A stretch of 53,463 nucleotides of DNA from positions 1-53,463 of the forward strand of contig NZ_JAAXYC010000018.1 of NCBI RefSeq assembly GCF_018619185.1, written 5' to 3'. The translations under genes were made by a program, and so were the position numbers. This DNA comes from Streptomyces sp. McG3 (GTDB taxonomy: Bacteria; Actinomycetota; Actinomycetes; Streptomycetales; Streptomycetaceae). The number at the start of each line of letters is the position of its first letter. Within the stretch, counting starts at the first letter, position 1. The notes beneath the pieces were generated by a model. That model saw only the letters and a list, made by a program, of their open reading frames with translations, did no database searches and was not told the origin of the DNA. This document shows positions 1 to 7,750 of the stretch, piece after piece.

Positions 1-1623
1 GAGCTGGGCGATGCGGCGCAGGCGCCAGACCAGGACGTGAGTCACGTCTGCGGCGGTGCCGAGTTCGCGCATGTCGATGGCCTGTCGCAGGAGAGCCTCG
101 GGGTCGTGGCCTGCCTGCTCGGCCTGGGCGAGGGTGGCGGCCAGGGCGTCGGTCTTCACCGGTACACCGTCTTCTCGTACGCCGTGGTTCGGTAGAGCGG
201 CGCGGATGGTGGTCTCGTACGTCCGGCGTTGGGCATCGGGAAGGGCGCGGCCTTGCTCGTGCAGCGTTCGCATCGGGGTGGCGGCGGCCTGTCGGTAGGC
301 GGTGCGCAGGTGCTCGGCGGTCTGCCGGGAGGCGTGGGCCTGCTGGGCGTTTCCCCGGGCGGAGTGCCAGTGGGCGGCGGCGAGGGTGACCAGGACCAGG
401 GTGGAGAGGAGCATGGCGGTGGTGCCGCCGTCCTCGCCCCGGCCGAGCGCACCGCCGGCCCGGATGATTCCTCGGGCGGCGGAGCGGAGCGCTCGGGTGT
501 CGGCGCGTTCCGCTTGGACGTGGCTGCGGGTCGCCCGTTCGAAGGTTCGGGCGGCGGCAGCCAGCTCGGTGCGGGTCGCGGCCGGGGAGGTCTGAGCGAC
601 GGCGTCGAGGAGTTCTCCGACGCCGACGAGCTGGGCGGCGGCTTCTCCGTCGTCACCGTGGTCGAGGAGGACGGTGGCACGTTCGGCGATGCCGGTGGCG
701 CTGCGTCGTTCTCGGGCAGGCGGGGACGAGTCCGCCCGTCCGCCGGAGACCGGGACCGCAGTCTGTTCGACGGTGCCGTCGGCCAGCCGACGACGAACCC
801 TGGGGAGGGAAAGGTCGGGGGCCAGTTTGGAGCCGGGGTACCAGACCGGTTCGGCGTTGCGGTTGCGGTCGCCGGGCAGGGCGACGTTGTAGCCGAGCGC
901 GTCGCCGGATGGGGCGTGACGGACCTTCACCCGTAGGCCGGCCTCGTGGAGACGGGTGAAGAACTCCTTCTCATCCTCAGCTCCGGCGAGGGCCCGGCGT
1001 ACGGCTTCGCGGAGCGCCTCCCGGGGGGTTTCGGGGCGGCCGGTGCGTTCGGCTTTGAACTTCTCGGCGCTGGTGGGGTTCTTCGCTGCGGTGCCGTCTC
1101 CGGCGTTGAGGCGGCGCAGGCCCATTTCCTTTTCGATGCGGCGGCATTCGGCCTGGGCCTTGTTGAAGTCGTAGTTCAGGCGTGGGTTGCGCAGGTCTCC
1201 TCGGACGAGGGTGGCGACGATGTGGATGTGGTCTGCCGCGTGGCGTACGGCGATCCACCGGCAGCCGTCGAGGTCTCCGGCCGGTGCGATGCCGGTGGCG
1301 TGGACGATGCGCTGGGCGACGGCGTTCCACTCCTCGTCGGAGAACCGCCGGTCCCCGGGGGCGGTGCGGACCGAGCAGTGCCAGACGTGCTTGGCGGGCG
1401 CTCGGTCTCCGGCCTGCTTGACCCGCAGGTCGAGGGCGGCGGTGAGCCGGGCGAGGGTGACCTTCGGATCGGGGTCGAGGCCGGTGTCGCGGCCGGGGTC
1501 GGGGGCGAAGCCGTCCCACGAGCCGACGAGGTGCGCGTCGGTGTGCTCCTCGCGCCGTCCGGGGCCGTACAGGTAGACGAGCAGGCCGTGGGTCCGGGAG
1601 CCGCGTCCGATGTCGGGAACCAT
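1..1623 (-). CDS. MobA/VirD2-type relaxase (3' end beyond window)
   Basis: Mobilization relaxase that would nick the transfer origin and pilot single-stranded DNA. The open frame runs without a stop from an ATG at 1623 to the left edge, so at least 541 residues are visible and the C-terminus is missing. The N-terminal ~145 residues match the relaxase fold, with the HUH-type metal site in RHAADHIHIVATLVRGD (His128, His132, His134). A hydrophobic stretch near residues 404-418 could be a membrane segment, after which the chain becomes Ala/Gln/Glu rich. The start codon overlaps the stop of the upstream mobC-like gene by one base (TGATG), which implies translational coupling. Assignment as a relaxase is firm; the exact MOB family is not resolved here. 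Confidence 0.9.
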   Translation of the reverse strand, partial: MVPDIGRGSRTHGLLVYLYGPGRREEHTDAHLVGSWDGFAPDPGRDTGLDPDPKVTLARLTAALDLRVKQAGDRAPAKHVWHCSVRTAPGDRRFSDEEWNAVAQRIVHATGIAPAGDLDGCRWIAVRHAADHIHIVATLVRGDLRNPRLNYDFNKAQAECRRIEKEMGLRRLNAGDGTAAKNPTSAEKFKAERTGRPETPREALREAVRRALAGAEDEKEFFTRLHEAGLRVKVRHAPSGDALGYNVALPGDRNRNAEPVWYPGSKLAPDLSLPRVRRRLADGTVEQTAVPVSGGRADSSPPARERRSATGIAERATVLLDHGDDGEAAAQLVGVGELLDAVAQTSPAATRTELAAAARTFERATRSHVQAERADTRALRSAARGIIRAGGALGRGEDGGTTAMLLSTLVLVTLAAAHWHSARGNAQQAHASRQTAEHLRTAYRQAAATPMRTLHEQGRALPDAQRRTYETTIRAALPNHGVREDGVPVKTDALAATLAQAEQAGHDPEALLRQAIDMRELGTAADVTHVLVWRLRRIAQL

Positions 1624-2288
1624 CACAGCCGCCTGTTCACCAAGTTGTTCGCCGCGTCGTCGACGCGGGCGAGGAGTCGGAGGAGTGTGCTCAGCGCGTG
1701 GTCGAGTTCGCCGGGGCGGGGCTGCCCGCCGGCATTGAGGACGTAGGCGATCTGGTTGATGTTGTTGCCGATTCGAGCCAAGGCCGTTCGTAGGGACGCG
1801 AGTTCGTCTATGGCCGTGTCCCAGCGTTCGTTGGTGTGCAGGGCGGTCGAACCGCGGGCGGCTGCGAGGCCGGCACCAGCGAGGAAGCGGGCGACGGTGA
1901 TGCCGCGCTGCGCGGCAGCGTCGGCGATCTCGGCCTTCTCGGTGTCAGAGAGGCGGGTCGTCGTCTTACGGGTGCGCTCGCTGGCGTTGCGGGTGCGGCG
2001 GCGCGGTTTACGGTCGGGGAAGGCGGGCGTGCTCGGGCTCGGCAGCGCACGCTGGTCGTCGCACTCGGCTTCTCCCCCCGTGACCGGCGCCCCCTGGTGC
2101 CGGTTGCCCGGCTGGTCCCCGTGCGCCCTCGCTCGGGGACCAGCCGGGCTTCCCCCGCCCCTCTGGGCGGGGGCAAGTGCGTACGACGGGCCGTAGGACC
2201 GTCGTACGCGATAGCTTGCTCCGCCAGGAGCCGTGGTGGGGTCACGCTGCTGCCCAGCCGTGACCACCGCCGGGTCGTCGGAGGTCAC
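1623..2288 (-). CDS. MobC-like relaxosome accessory protein
   Basis: Probable DNA-binding partner that helps the relaxase recognise the transfer origin. With the GTG start at 2288 the protein has 221 residues. That start is chosen because it overlaps the upstream stop as GTGA; an open frame extends further 5' but runs into the neighbouring gene. The middle looks like a ribbon-helix-helix segment (TTTRLSDTEKAEIADAAAQR). The C-terminal helices carry the MobC signature around NNINQIAYVLN, followed by a basic/Asn end. The N-terminal ~90 residues are Pro/Arg/Gly rich and probably disordered. It is coupled to the relaxase gene downstream, as in many mobilizable elements. The family is recognised from its pattern only. 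Confidence 0.82.
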   Translation of the reverse strand: MTSDDPAVVTAGQQRDPTTAPGGASYRVRRSYGPSYALAPAQRGGGSPAGPRARAHGDQPGNRHQGAPVTGGEAECDDQRALPSPSTPAFPDRKPRRRTRNASERTRKTTTRLSDTEKAEIADAAAQRGITVARFLAGAGLAAARGSTALHTNERWDTAIDELASLRTALARIGNNINQIAYVLNAGGQPRPGELDHALSTLLRLLARVDDAANNLVNRRL

Positions 2289-2509
2289 CGGCTCGTCTCC
2301 GGGTCCTGCTGCTGGATTTCGTGGACGAGGTCCGCGATCCAGTCCATGGCCAGGACCGGGTGGTGCAGGGTCCAAGGGCGGTCGTGCTGCTCGCGTTGCA
2401 CGATCCAGGTGGTGTCGGGTCCGGACTGGGCGCGGTGGAGGTGGCCGCGCTGGTGCAGGACGGTCAGCCAGGAGTCGACTTCGGCGGGGGTGGCCGGGTG
2501 AGTGCGCAT
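2285..2509 (-). CDS. small conserved-looking protein of mobilization operon
   Basis: A 74-residue acidic/His-rich protein starting MRTHPATPAEVDSW. It contains no motif I can assign. It is supported as a gene by ordinary Streptomyces codon use, by its position directly upstream of mobC and by the 4-base GTGA overlap with that gene. Trp residues in an otherwise helical profile (WLTVLHQRG, MDWIADLVHEIQQQ) suggest a small folded helical protein. It could assist mobilization, but that rests on context only. Confidence 0.6.
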   Translation of the reverse strand: MRTHPATPAEVDSWLTVLHQRGHLHRAQSGPDTTWIVQREQHDRPWTLHHPVLAMDWIADLVHEIQQQDPETSR

Positions 2510-2565
2510 CGGGTGTACTCCGCTTTTGCTCTGGGGGGGGAAGGTGGGGCGGGTGTGCGGAGCGG

Positions 2566-3240
2566 GTGACCGGCCGGGGTGACCAGCTCGGTCACCCGCT
2601 CCGTGGTGTCCGATCAGGTTCGGGCGGAGCTGACCGGCTGTCCGTTCTGCTTGCGGAGCTGGGCCATCAGGGTGGTCAGGGTGTCGCTGGAGAGCGTCAT
2701 CTGCTGGTCTCGGATTGCCTGGCCGACCACCTTGCGGGTCAGCTTGCCCTCGGCCCTGACCGCTGACCGAGCGATCTTCAGTAGCTCCTCGGTGTCCTGG
2801 TCGGATCGCCGGTCACCGGCCGTCCGGGCCCGCCGGTCAGTGACCGACGGGGCGGTGACCGACGGAGTGACCGGCAGGGCGGTGGCCGACCCCCGGCTGT
2901 CCTCGTCGCCGGTCGCCGAGGTGGTGTCGTCGGGGCGGTCAGTGACCGGGCGCGCGGTGTCCGGCTGTCCGGGCAGGTCAGCGGCCTCGTGCGGCTGACT
3001 CCGGTCACCGGTGACCGGGGCGCTGCTGTCCGCCGGAGCCCTGCCCCCGCTCAGCGACCGGGGGGCGGAGACCGGCTTGTCCAGGGAGAGCGGCTGCCGG
3101 TCGGTCCGGGCGGTGACCGGCTGACCGGCCTCCGGCTGCTGACCGACCCGGTCGGTCCGGGTGACCTCTGCGCCGTCGCTCCGGTTGGCCTGACCGAGGT
3201 GACCGGCCTGACCGAGGTCCTCGCGGTCACTGTCCTTGAC
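2566..3240. repeat. cluster of degenerate GTGACCG / CGGTCAC repeats
   Basis: About twenty copies of GTGACCG(G/A) or its one-base variants such as CTGACCG occur on either strand. They lie from just downstream of the DUF2637 stop through the part of the gene encoding the hydrophilic linker. Examples are near 2566, 2593, 2812, 2853, 2864, 3001-3014, 3113-3125 and 3187-3212. They encode recurring Pro-Val-Thr and Asp-Arg in the protein. They may be only a repetitive linker, or may serve as protein-binding repeats for transfer or replication. Confidence 0.5.
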
Positions 3241-3675
3241 CGGCCCCCGGGCGATGAGGATGTAGAGGTGGACGGCTCCGGCCAGGGCCAGCGGGGCGAT
3301 GGTGGACAGCACCGCGACCACGGTGTCCCCGAGCCGGAGGCCGGTGCCGGCGACCGCGTCCTGGTTGATCCGCACCGCGTGGAGCGCGTTGGCCCAGATG
3401 CTGGCGGCGGTGGCCGTGCCGACGAGCGTCCAGACATAGAGCCGGGCGCGCAGCGGGGCGTCGCGCAGGACCAGGAGTGCGCGGACGCCGTAAGCGATGA
3501 ACCCGTCGATCACCAGCGGGAAGACGAAGGTCAACAGCCCCCGGACGTGGATGGCGACCGCCATCTGCTGGAGGGCGTCGTACGACAGCGCGCACCCCGC
3601 GCCGCCCAAGGCGATGACCACCGCGCGGTCCCAGGCGGATATGTGCGCCGCCGTCAGCGTGCTCGTGGTGGTCAT
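2614..3675 (-). CDS. DUF2637 membrane protein
   Basis: A 353-residue protein of the DUF2637 type common on actinobacterial plasmids and integrative elements. The N-terminal ~150 residues contain about four hydrophobic segments (for example GLLTFVFPLVIDGFIAYGV and VVAVLSTIAPLALAGAVHLY). A long hydrophilic linker (~150-290) follows, rich in Asp, Arg, Gln, Thr and Pro-Val-Thr. The C-terminal ~55 residues are helical and basic (GKLTRKVVGQAIRDQQ), resembling a small DNA-binding or winged-helix tail. The ATG overlaps the WhiB-like gene stop as ATGA. The linker is encoded by a dense cluster of GTGACCG-like repeats, reported separately. Role unknown; spread or transfer of the element is a guess from context. 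Confidence 0.75.
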   Translation of the reverse strand: MTTTSTLTAAHISAWDRAVVIALGGAGCALSYDALQQMAVAIHVRGLLTFVFPLVIDGFIAYGVRALLVLRDAPLRARLYVWTLVGTATAASIWANALHAVRINQDAVAGTGLRLGDTVVAVLSTIAPLALAGAVHLYILIARGPVKDSDREDLGQAGHLGQANRSDGAEVTRTDRVGQQPEAGQPVTARTDRQPLSLDKPVSAPRSLSGGRAPADSSAPVTGDRSQPHEAADLPGQPDTARPVTDRPDDTTSATGDEDSRGSATALPVTPSVTAPSVTDRRARTAGDRRSDQDTEELLKIARSAVRAEGKLTRKVVGQAIRDQQMTLSSDTLTTLMAQLRKQNGQPVSSART

Positions 3676-4238
3676 GCCGCCGTCCCGAAGTCGTCGCGGA
3701 CCGGGTGCTCACCGTCGACCTCAGGTGACAGGGTGGTCTCCTTGGGCTGGTTCAGGGTTCGGTTGCGCTCGGCCCGGCGGATCTCGCGGTATCGCTTCTT
3801 GGCGTGCTCCTCGGTGACCTTCAGAAGCCAGGCCAGGCGCTGCTCGCTCACCCCGTGGCGGTAGGCAGCGTGCTCGACCGCGCGGCGCTCTGTATGGGTG
3901 AGGTGCACGTCGCGCCCGGCGATGGTGGCGTTGACGCGGCTGTAGTCGAGGCGGCTGGGGAGCTTCTCGTGCAGCGGCCCGCGCTCCTCCTCCGTCAGGC
4001 CGCCTCGGATCCCGTCTGTGTCACCCGCTTCGAGAGCGGTGTCCAGGCAGGTTCGGCGGACCGGGCACTGGCCGCACAGGGCCTTGGCCGTGGCGATCTT
4101 GGCAGTCTCGTCGGGTTCGGGGAAGAAGACTTCGGGGTCTACCGGGTTGTACTCGGTGCTCTGGCAGACGGCGTCGGCCTGCCAGGTCTGGTCACCGAGC
4201 TGGCGGTGGCGGACAGGGCTGTTCGTCGTGCTGGTCAT
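3672..4238 (-). CDS. WhiB-family iron-sulfur transcriptional regulator
   Basis: A 188-residue Wbl protein. The four cluster-binding cysteines are visible at C25, C55, C58 and C64 (spacing C-x29-C-x2-C-x5-C), followed by the family turn GIRGGLTEEER at residues 76-86. These are hallmarks of a [4Fe-4S] WhiB-like protein that acts with the principal sigma factor. The protein is longer than a typical Wbl (about 85-130 residues). Its extra C-terminal half contains a helix-turn-helix-like stretch (HGVSEQRLAWLLKVTEEHAKKRY), so it may bind DNA directly. It overlaps the downstream DUF2637 gene as ATGA. Wbl genes are known on actinobacterial plasmids and phages, where they are thought to interfere with host regulators. 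That role here is inference. Confidence 0.88.
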   Translation of the reverse strand: MTSTTNSPVRHRQLGDQTWQADAVCQSTEYNPVDPEVFFPEPDETAKIATAKALCGQCPVRRTCLDTALEAGDTDGIRGGLTEEERGPLHEKLPSRLDYSRVNATIAGRDVHLTHTERRAVEHAAYRHGVSEQRLAWLLKVTEEHAKKRYREIRRAERNRTLNQPKETTLSPEVDGEHPVRDDFGTAA

Positions 4239-4357
4239 GCGGGTTGCTCCGATCGCTCTCCGCCCGCGGGGGCGTCGGCGGAGAGGTGCGCTGGTCGGGA
4301 AGTTGCTCGTAGCGGCGCGCAGAGGGGCGCGGCCCGGACGTGGTGACCTGCGGCAGG

Positions 4358-5062
4358 TCAGGCTGCTGCGCGGTAGCGTCTGCGGTCCAGCGGCTCGAAC
4401 TCGACCCGGGTGGTCATCTCCGCGAGTCGAGAGGCGACGCGGTCACCGAGGTAGGAGCGGAGGTCCTTGATCGCCAGGTTGGTGGTGATCAGGGTCGGGA
4501 GCATGAGGTTGTACCGGCGGTTTATCAACCTGTACGTGATCTCCTCGACCCACTCGCTGGCCTTGGCCGCGCCGAGGTCGTCGATGATCAGGAGCGGGCA
4601 CCGGCTGACGGCCGCCAGCTCCCGCTCGCTGTCGACCCCGGGCCGGGGGCGGAGATCGGCGTAGAGGTCGGCGGCGGTGGTCGCGCGCCAGCGCACGCCG
4701 ACCCCGCTCTCCACCAGCGCTCGGACCGCGCCGTACGCCTGGTGCGTCTTGCCCGCGCCGACGACTCCGGCCATCAGGAGACTGGGCCCGGTGGTGACCT
4801 GCCGCCGGGCTCCCCGGCTGGGGGCGACGGCCGCCTCGGTGACCTTCCGTACCCAGCCCAGGACCATCGGGTGGTCGGCGACGGCCGACTGGTAGCGCGG
4901 GGGCATCCCGGCCAGGAGGGCGTCGAGCGGGGAGTACGGCTCGGGGTCGTCGGGGAGCGCGGCGGCGGCCGGGGCGATATTGCGGGCGGCCAGGATCAGG
5001 GCCATGCGCTCCAGGGTGCCTTCGTTGCCGAGGAGCTGCGGTTCGCGGTGACGGGTGTGCAT
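4358..5062 (-). CDS. DnaC/IstB-like AAA+ ATPase
   Basis: A 234-residue P-loop ATPase resembling helicase loaders of the DnaC/IstB group. Walker A is GVVGAGKT (residues 99-106), Walker B is LLIIDDLGA, and a sensor-like LPTLITTNL follows. An Arg-rich C-terminal DRVASRLAEM box is typical of the family. The start is the ATG at 5062, overlapping the stop of the upstream replication-type gene (ATGA). The longer upstream frame is a Pro/Arg-rich shadow and was not used. Together with the preceding initiator-like gene it forms a likely replication pair that would load the replicative helicase at the element's origin. Confidence 0.8.
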   Translation of the reverse strand: MHTRHREPQLLGNEGTLERMALILAARNIAPAAAALPDDPEPYSPLDALLAGMPPRYQSAVADHPMVLGWVRKVTEAAVAPSRGARRQVTTGPSLLMAGVVGAGKTHQAYGAVRALVESGVGVRWRATTAADLYADLRPRPGVDSERELAAVSRCPLLIIDDLGAAKASEWVEEITYRLINRRYNLMLPTLITTNLAIKDLRSYLGDRVASRLAEMTTRVEFEPLDRRRYRAAA

Positions 5063-6081
5063 CACAGCTCCTCGGCGTAGGCGGCGGAAGCGTTGGCCGG
5101 GTTGGTCCACGCCTGGTGGGCGGGCACGTTGGGCCGGATTCCCGGCCGCGCCAAACCGCCGGGGCGCGCGTTCATCGCCTCGTTGACCATGCTGGTCAGC
5201 ACGCTCGGGTGCTTCGGGTTGGCCGCGAAGTTCGCCAGACCGGCCCGGATGTGCCCCGGAGCGATGCCCTCGTCCAGGAGCTTCTTGGTGATCCGCCCGA
5301 GGTGTCCGATCACGTCGTTCGGGGGGCGCTGGTCGCACCCGGCGACGTACTCGCCGACAAGGTCCTTGGCGGAGACGCCGACTGCGGGCGCTGTGCGCCC
5401 CGTAGGGACAAGAGATCCAGGATCCAAGATCCTAGATCCAGGCGCCGAGCCTTCGGAGAGGCTTCGGGGAAGGTTCGGGGAGCCCTCGGAGAATCCCGTC
5501 TGGCCTGCACTCTTGGCACCAGCTCGCCCCGCTGTGCCGATCGCGCCGTCGGCAGCCTCCTGCCGGTCGGCGACGGACTCGTCTGCGCGGCCCGACGTCT
5601 GCGAGGCGGGTACGGCAGGCAGATCGAGGGCTCGGGGAGACCTCCCGGAGGTCTCGGCGAGCCCTCGCGGAGTCGTGGCCGACCCCTCGGTCCGCCGGGA
5701 GCACGAGCCCTTGCACGGTGCGCACCGGTCGGCAGCCTGGTGCTGCGGGCACGAGGGCAGGCGTGACTGGCTCGGCTTGTCGATCTTCTGGTGCTCGGAC
5801 CAGGTCACGATGTGGAGGTAGCGGCGACCGTCGCATCCGGTATATCGGCAGATCAGACCGGCGTTCGCGAGCTGGTGAAGGTCGTCCTCGACGTGGACGG
5901 AGGTGTGCTCGGCGCGCAGAGGCCAGAGGAGCCCCGCGATGATCGCGGCGTTGTCCCGGTGGCGACCATGGTCGTCGGCCTGGGTGAGCATACCGAAGAA
6001 GGTCCTCTCGGCCGCCACGGTCACTTCGGCGAGCGACTCGGAGGTAAACGCCTCCGGCTTGACGGTTCGGATCCGGGCCAT
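5062..6081 (-). CDS. replication initiator-like winged-helix protein
   Basis: A 339-residue protein beginning MARIRTVKPEAFTSESLAEV. The first ~115 residues resemble the N-terminal winged-helix domain of phage and plasmid replisome organisers (Ala-Glu-Arg-Thr-Phe-Phe-Gly-Met-Leu-Thr, then a DNA-contact wing, then YLHIVTWSEHQKIDKPSQSR). A short Cys/His segment (PQHQAADRCAPCKGSC) may bind a metal. The middle is a low-complexity linker. The C-terminal part (~225-339) is helical, with DDVIGHLGRITKKLLDEG-like character comparable to DnaD-type tails. The downstream partner is the DnaC-like ATPase, overlapped by four bases. The pair most likely starts replication of the element. Confidence 0.7.
   Translation of the reverse strand: MARIRTVKPEAFTSESLAEVTVAAERTFFGMLTQADDHGRHRDNAAIIAGLLWPLRAEHTSVHVEDDLHQLANAGLICRYTGCDGRRYLHIVTWSEHQKIDKPSQSRLPSCPQHQAADRCAPCKGSCSRRTEGSATTPRGLAETSGRSPRALDLPAVPASQTSGRADESVADRQEAADGAIGTAGRAGAKSAGQTGFSEGSPNLPRSLSEGSAPGSRILDPGSLVPTGRTAPAVGVSAKDLVGEYVAGCDQRPPNDVIGHLGRITKKLLDEGIAPGHIRAGLANFAANPKHPSVLTSMVNEAMNARPGGLARPGIRPNVPAHQAWTNPANASAAYAEEL
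5405..5500. repeat. GATCC(A/T) and TTCGGGGA repeat tract inside the initiator-like gene
   Basis: Four GATCC units stand almost back to back at about 5411-5440. Several TTCGGGGA/CCTCGGAG units follow at about 5456-5490, and a further GGAGACCTCCCGGAGG-type cluster lies near 5635-5660. The tract lies in the low-complexity linker of the replication gene. Such intragenic repeats can act as iterons of an origin, but they may equally reflect linker codon repetition. Confidence 0.4.
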
Positions 6082-6082
6082 G

Positions 6083-6409
6083 TCAGCGGCCCCGCTCGGC
6101 GGCGACCGAGTCGCTGCGGGTGAGGGTGGCGTCGGCGAGGCGGAAGGTGTGCGGGCGGGCCCAGTCCTCGCCCGGCCAGACCCCCAGGATCCAGCGGGCT
6201 GCGACCCTGGATGTCGTCCGGCCCAGCTCCATCGAGCGACCAGCCTCGTCCTGCACGATCGTGTGCGGGTGGGGCCACACCTGCGCCGGGTCGGTGAGGC
6301 TGACCCGGATAGTGGCTGCGCCCGGGATCATGTCGGCGAGTTGGGCGGCGAGACGGTGTCGGCGGCGGGTGTCCGGGCAGGCCGGGATTCCGCTCGGCAT
6401 GGCAGGCAT
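6083..6409 (-). CDS. small hypothetical protein, first gene of replication operon
   Basis: A 108-residue protein with no recognised domain. The start is the ATG at 6409, preceded by GGAG at a 6-base spacing; the longer upstream frame lacks any signal and is Pro/Arg rich. The sequence (MPAMPSGIPACPDTRRRHRL...) has a central patch of mixed beta/alpha character (ATIRVSLTDPAQVWPHPHTI, WILGVWPGEDWARPHTF). It ends one base before the start of the initiator-like gene, so the two should be co-translated. It is likely the first gene of the leftward replication/mobilization transcript. Confidence 0.65.
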   Translation of the reverse strand: MPAMPSGIPACPDTRRRHRLAAQLADMIPGAATIRVSLTDPAQVWPHPHTIVQDEAGRSMELGRTTSRVAARWILGVWPGEDWARPHTFRLADATLTRSDSVAAERGR

Positions 6410-6800
6410 GCGATACTCCGTGGTTTGTAGGAGCGCGGTGCGGTGGTTCTCGTGCAAAAGCCCCGCCGCCCGCGAGATGTGAATCGGCGCCCTTCGGGGT
6501 GCCGGCCCGGCGCTTGGGAGCTGGTAACTCCCGGGCGCCGGTTCTTCGTTGCTTCGTCGTGTTACGGGCCGTCGGCGTGCATCCCCCGCCCCCTCCTTGA
6601 CCCGCGTTCGGTCGGCACCCCCTCTTGCCGGGCACGCCGAAGGAGGTGTTCTCCTCCTCAGCCTCACGCCCTCGGCAGGCACGCAGCCTGGCCGGGAGGG
6701 ATGCACGGCACCCCGTTTTTCGGTAGTCTGAAGCTATCCCGGTTCGCGCGAAAGGTCAACGAGCCGATAGTTCTTCGACTCGCACGAAAAAGAGGTCTCG
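6410..6800. promoter_or_regulatory. divergent control region between replication operon and XRE regulator
   Basis: A 391-base intergenic region with no convincing gene. It must contain leftward and rightward promoters. Next to the regulator start are two direct repeats TCGCGCGAAA (6744-6753) and TCGCACGAAA (6780-6789), about 3.4 helical turns apart. They are good candidates for the regulator's operator. GC-rich inverted sequences occur around 6485-6545. AGAGG at 6791-6795 is a ribosome site for the gene starting at 6801. Confidence 0.5.
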
Positions 6801-7694
6801 ATGCCAGCTCGCCACTTCGACAGAACAGTGGTGCGCGCCGTACGGCGGGCTGCCGAGATCCCGCAGGCTGGAGTGGGCGCTGCGGTCAGCGCTGCGGAGT
6901 CAACCGTGGCCGGGTGGGAGGCGGGATCAAGCACTCCGGATCAGGAGAAGCTGCCGGGCATCGCACGTGTACTCGGGAAGCCTCTGGATGAGCTGTTCCC
7001 CCGTGAGGGCTCGCCCGACCTGACGGACTTGCGATGCGACGCGGGCCTCTACCGGTACGAGGTGGCGAGGTTCATCGAGACTAAGAGTGACGGCCCGGTG
7101 GCGGCGGCCGAGAGCGGCGTGCGGCGGCTCAAGCCGAAGTACGTGGCGAAGCTGGCAGCGGCGTACGGCGTATCGGAGAAGGCGCTGGAGCAAGCTCAGG
7201 AGCGCTCGTTCGGAAACGTCGCCGAAGAGGCCGGGGACAAGAGCGTCGCAGCCGCCGAGGCCGAGGAGCATCCCCGCGCTCTCGGGGAGAAGATCAGCTT
7301 CCTTCTGAAACACTCCTACCCGGCGGGCGCAGTTCCAGGGGATGAAGAAATCGCGGCGGCGGTGAACCGGCATGCAGGGGCAGAGGTTGTCACGGCCGAG
7401 GAGGTCGAGGCCCTCCGAGCACGTGCCGGTGACGCCGACGGCCCGGACCCCGTTGTCCTGGAGGGCCTTGCCGAGTTCTTCGGCGTCGAGCGCATGTACT
7501 TCGAGCCGGACGAGGCCGTCGCCCGTCAGGTGTACCAGGGGATTCGTGTGTTGCTCGCATCCCGGAACGGGACGATCGGACGGGTTCGGGCTCGTGGCCT
7601 CGGCCCGGAGGGTCTGTCGCCCGAGGTTCTCTCGCTCCTGACGGACCTGCAGGCCGAGTTCGAGAAACAGGTCGGCTCCACGGACGACGAGTAG
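6801..7694 (+). CDS. multi-domain XRE/Cro-type helix-turn-helix regulator
   Basis: A 297-residue protein that appears to contain three successive XRE-like helix-turn-helix segments. Segment 1 (~10-65) includes GVGAAVSAAESTVAGWEAGS and a LGKPLDELFP tail. Segment 2 (~75-130) includes GPVAAAESGVRRLKPKYVAK. Segment 3 (~150-235) runs from LGEKISFLLKH to VLEGLAEFFGVERMYFEP and resembles the espR-like HTH repeat. ATG with AGAGG upstream. It is transcribed away from the replication operon and towards the ImmA-type metallopeptidase operon, the arrangement of a repressor that a metalloprotease inactivates. That link is inferred from the known ImmA/ImmR pairing. The recognition helices are unusually Ala-rich, so some domains may be degenerate. 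Confidence 0.75.
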   Translation: MPARHFDRTVVRAVRRAAEIPQAGVGAAVSAAESTVAGWEAGSSTPDQEKLPGIARVLGKPLDELFPREGSPDLTDLRCDAGLYRYEVARFIETKSDGPVAAAESGVRRLKPKYVAKLAAAYGVSEKALEQAQERSFGNVAEEAGDKSVAAAEAEEHPRALGEKISFLLKHSYPAGAVPGDEEIAAAVNRHAGAEVVTAEEVEALRARAGDADGPDPVVLEGLAEFFGVERMYFEPDEAVARQVYQGIRVLLASRNGTIGRVRARGLGPEGLSPEVLSLLTDLQAEFEKQVGSTDDE

Positions 7695-7695
7695 G

Positions 7696-7736
7696 GCCCT
7701 GCCCTCCGGGCCTCTGGAGGCTCCAGAGGGCAGGGC
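7696..7736. terminator. bidirectional hairpin terminator
   Basis: A perfect 11-base-pair stem GCCCTGCCCTC / GAGGGCAGGGC (7696-7706 and 7726-7736). Inside it is a second palindrome, CCTCTGGAGGCTCCAGAGG. It sits between the convergent regulator and amidohydrolase genes. Confidence 0.8.
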
Positions 7737-7750
7737 TCGGTCGGCCTCGA

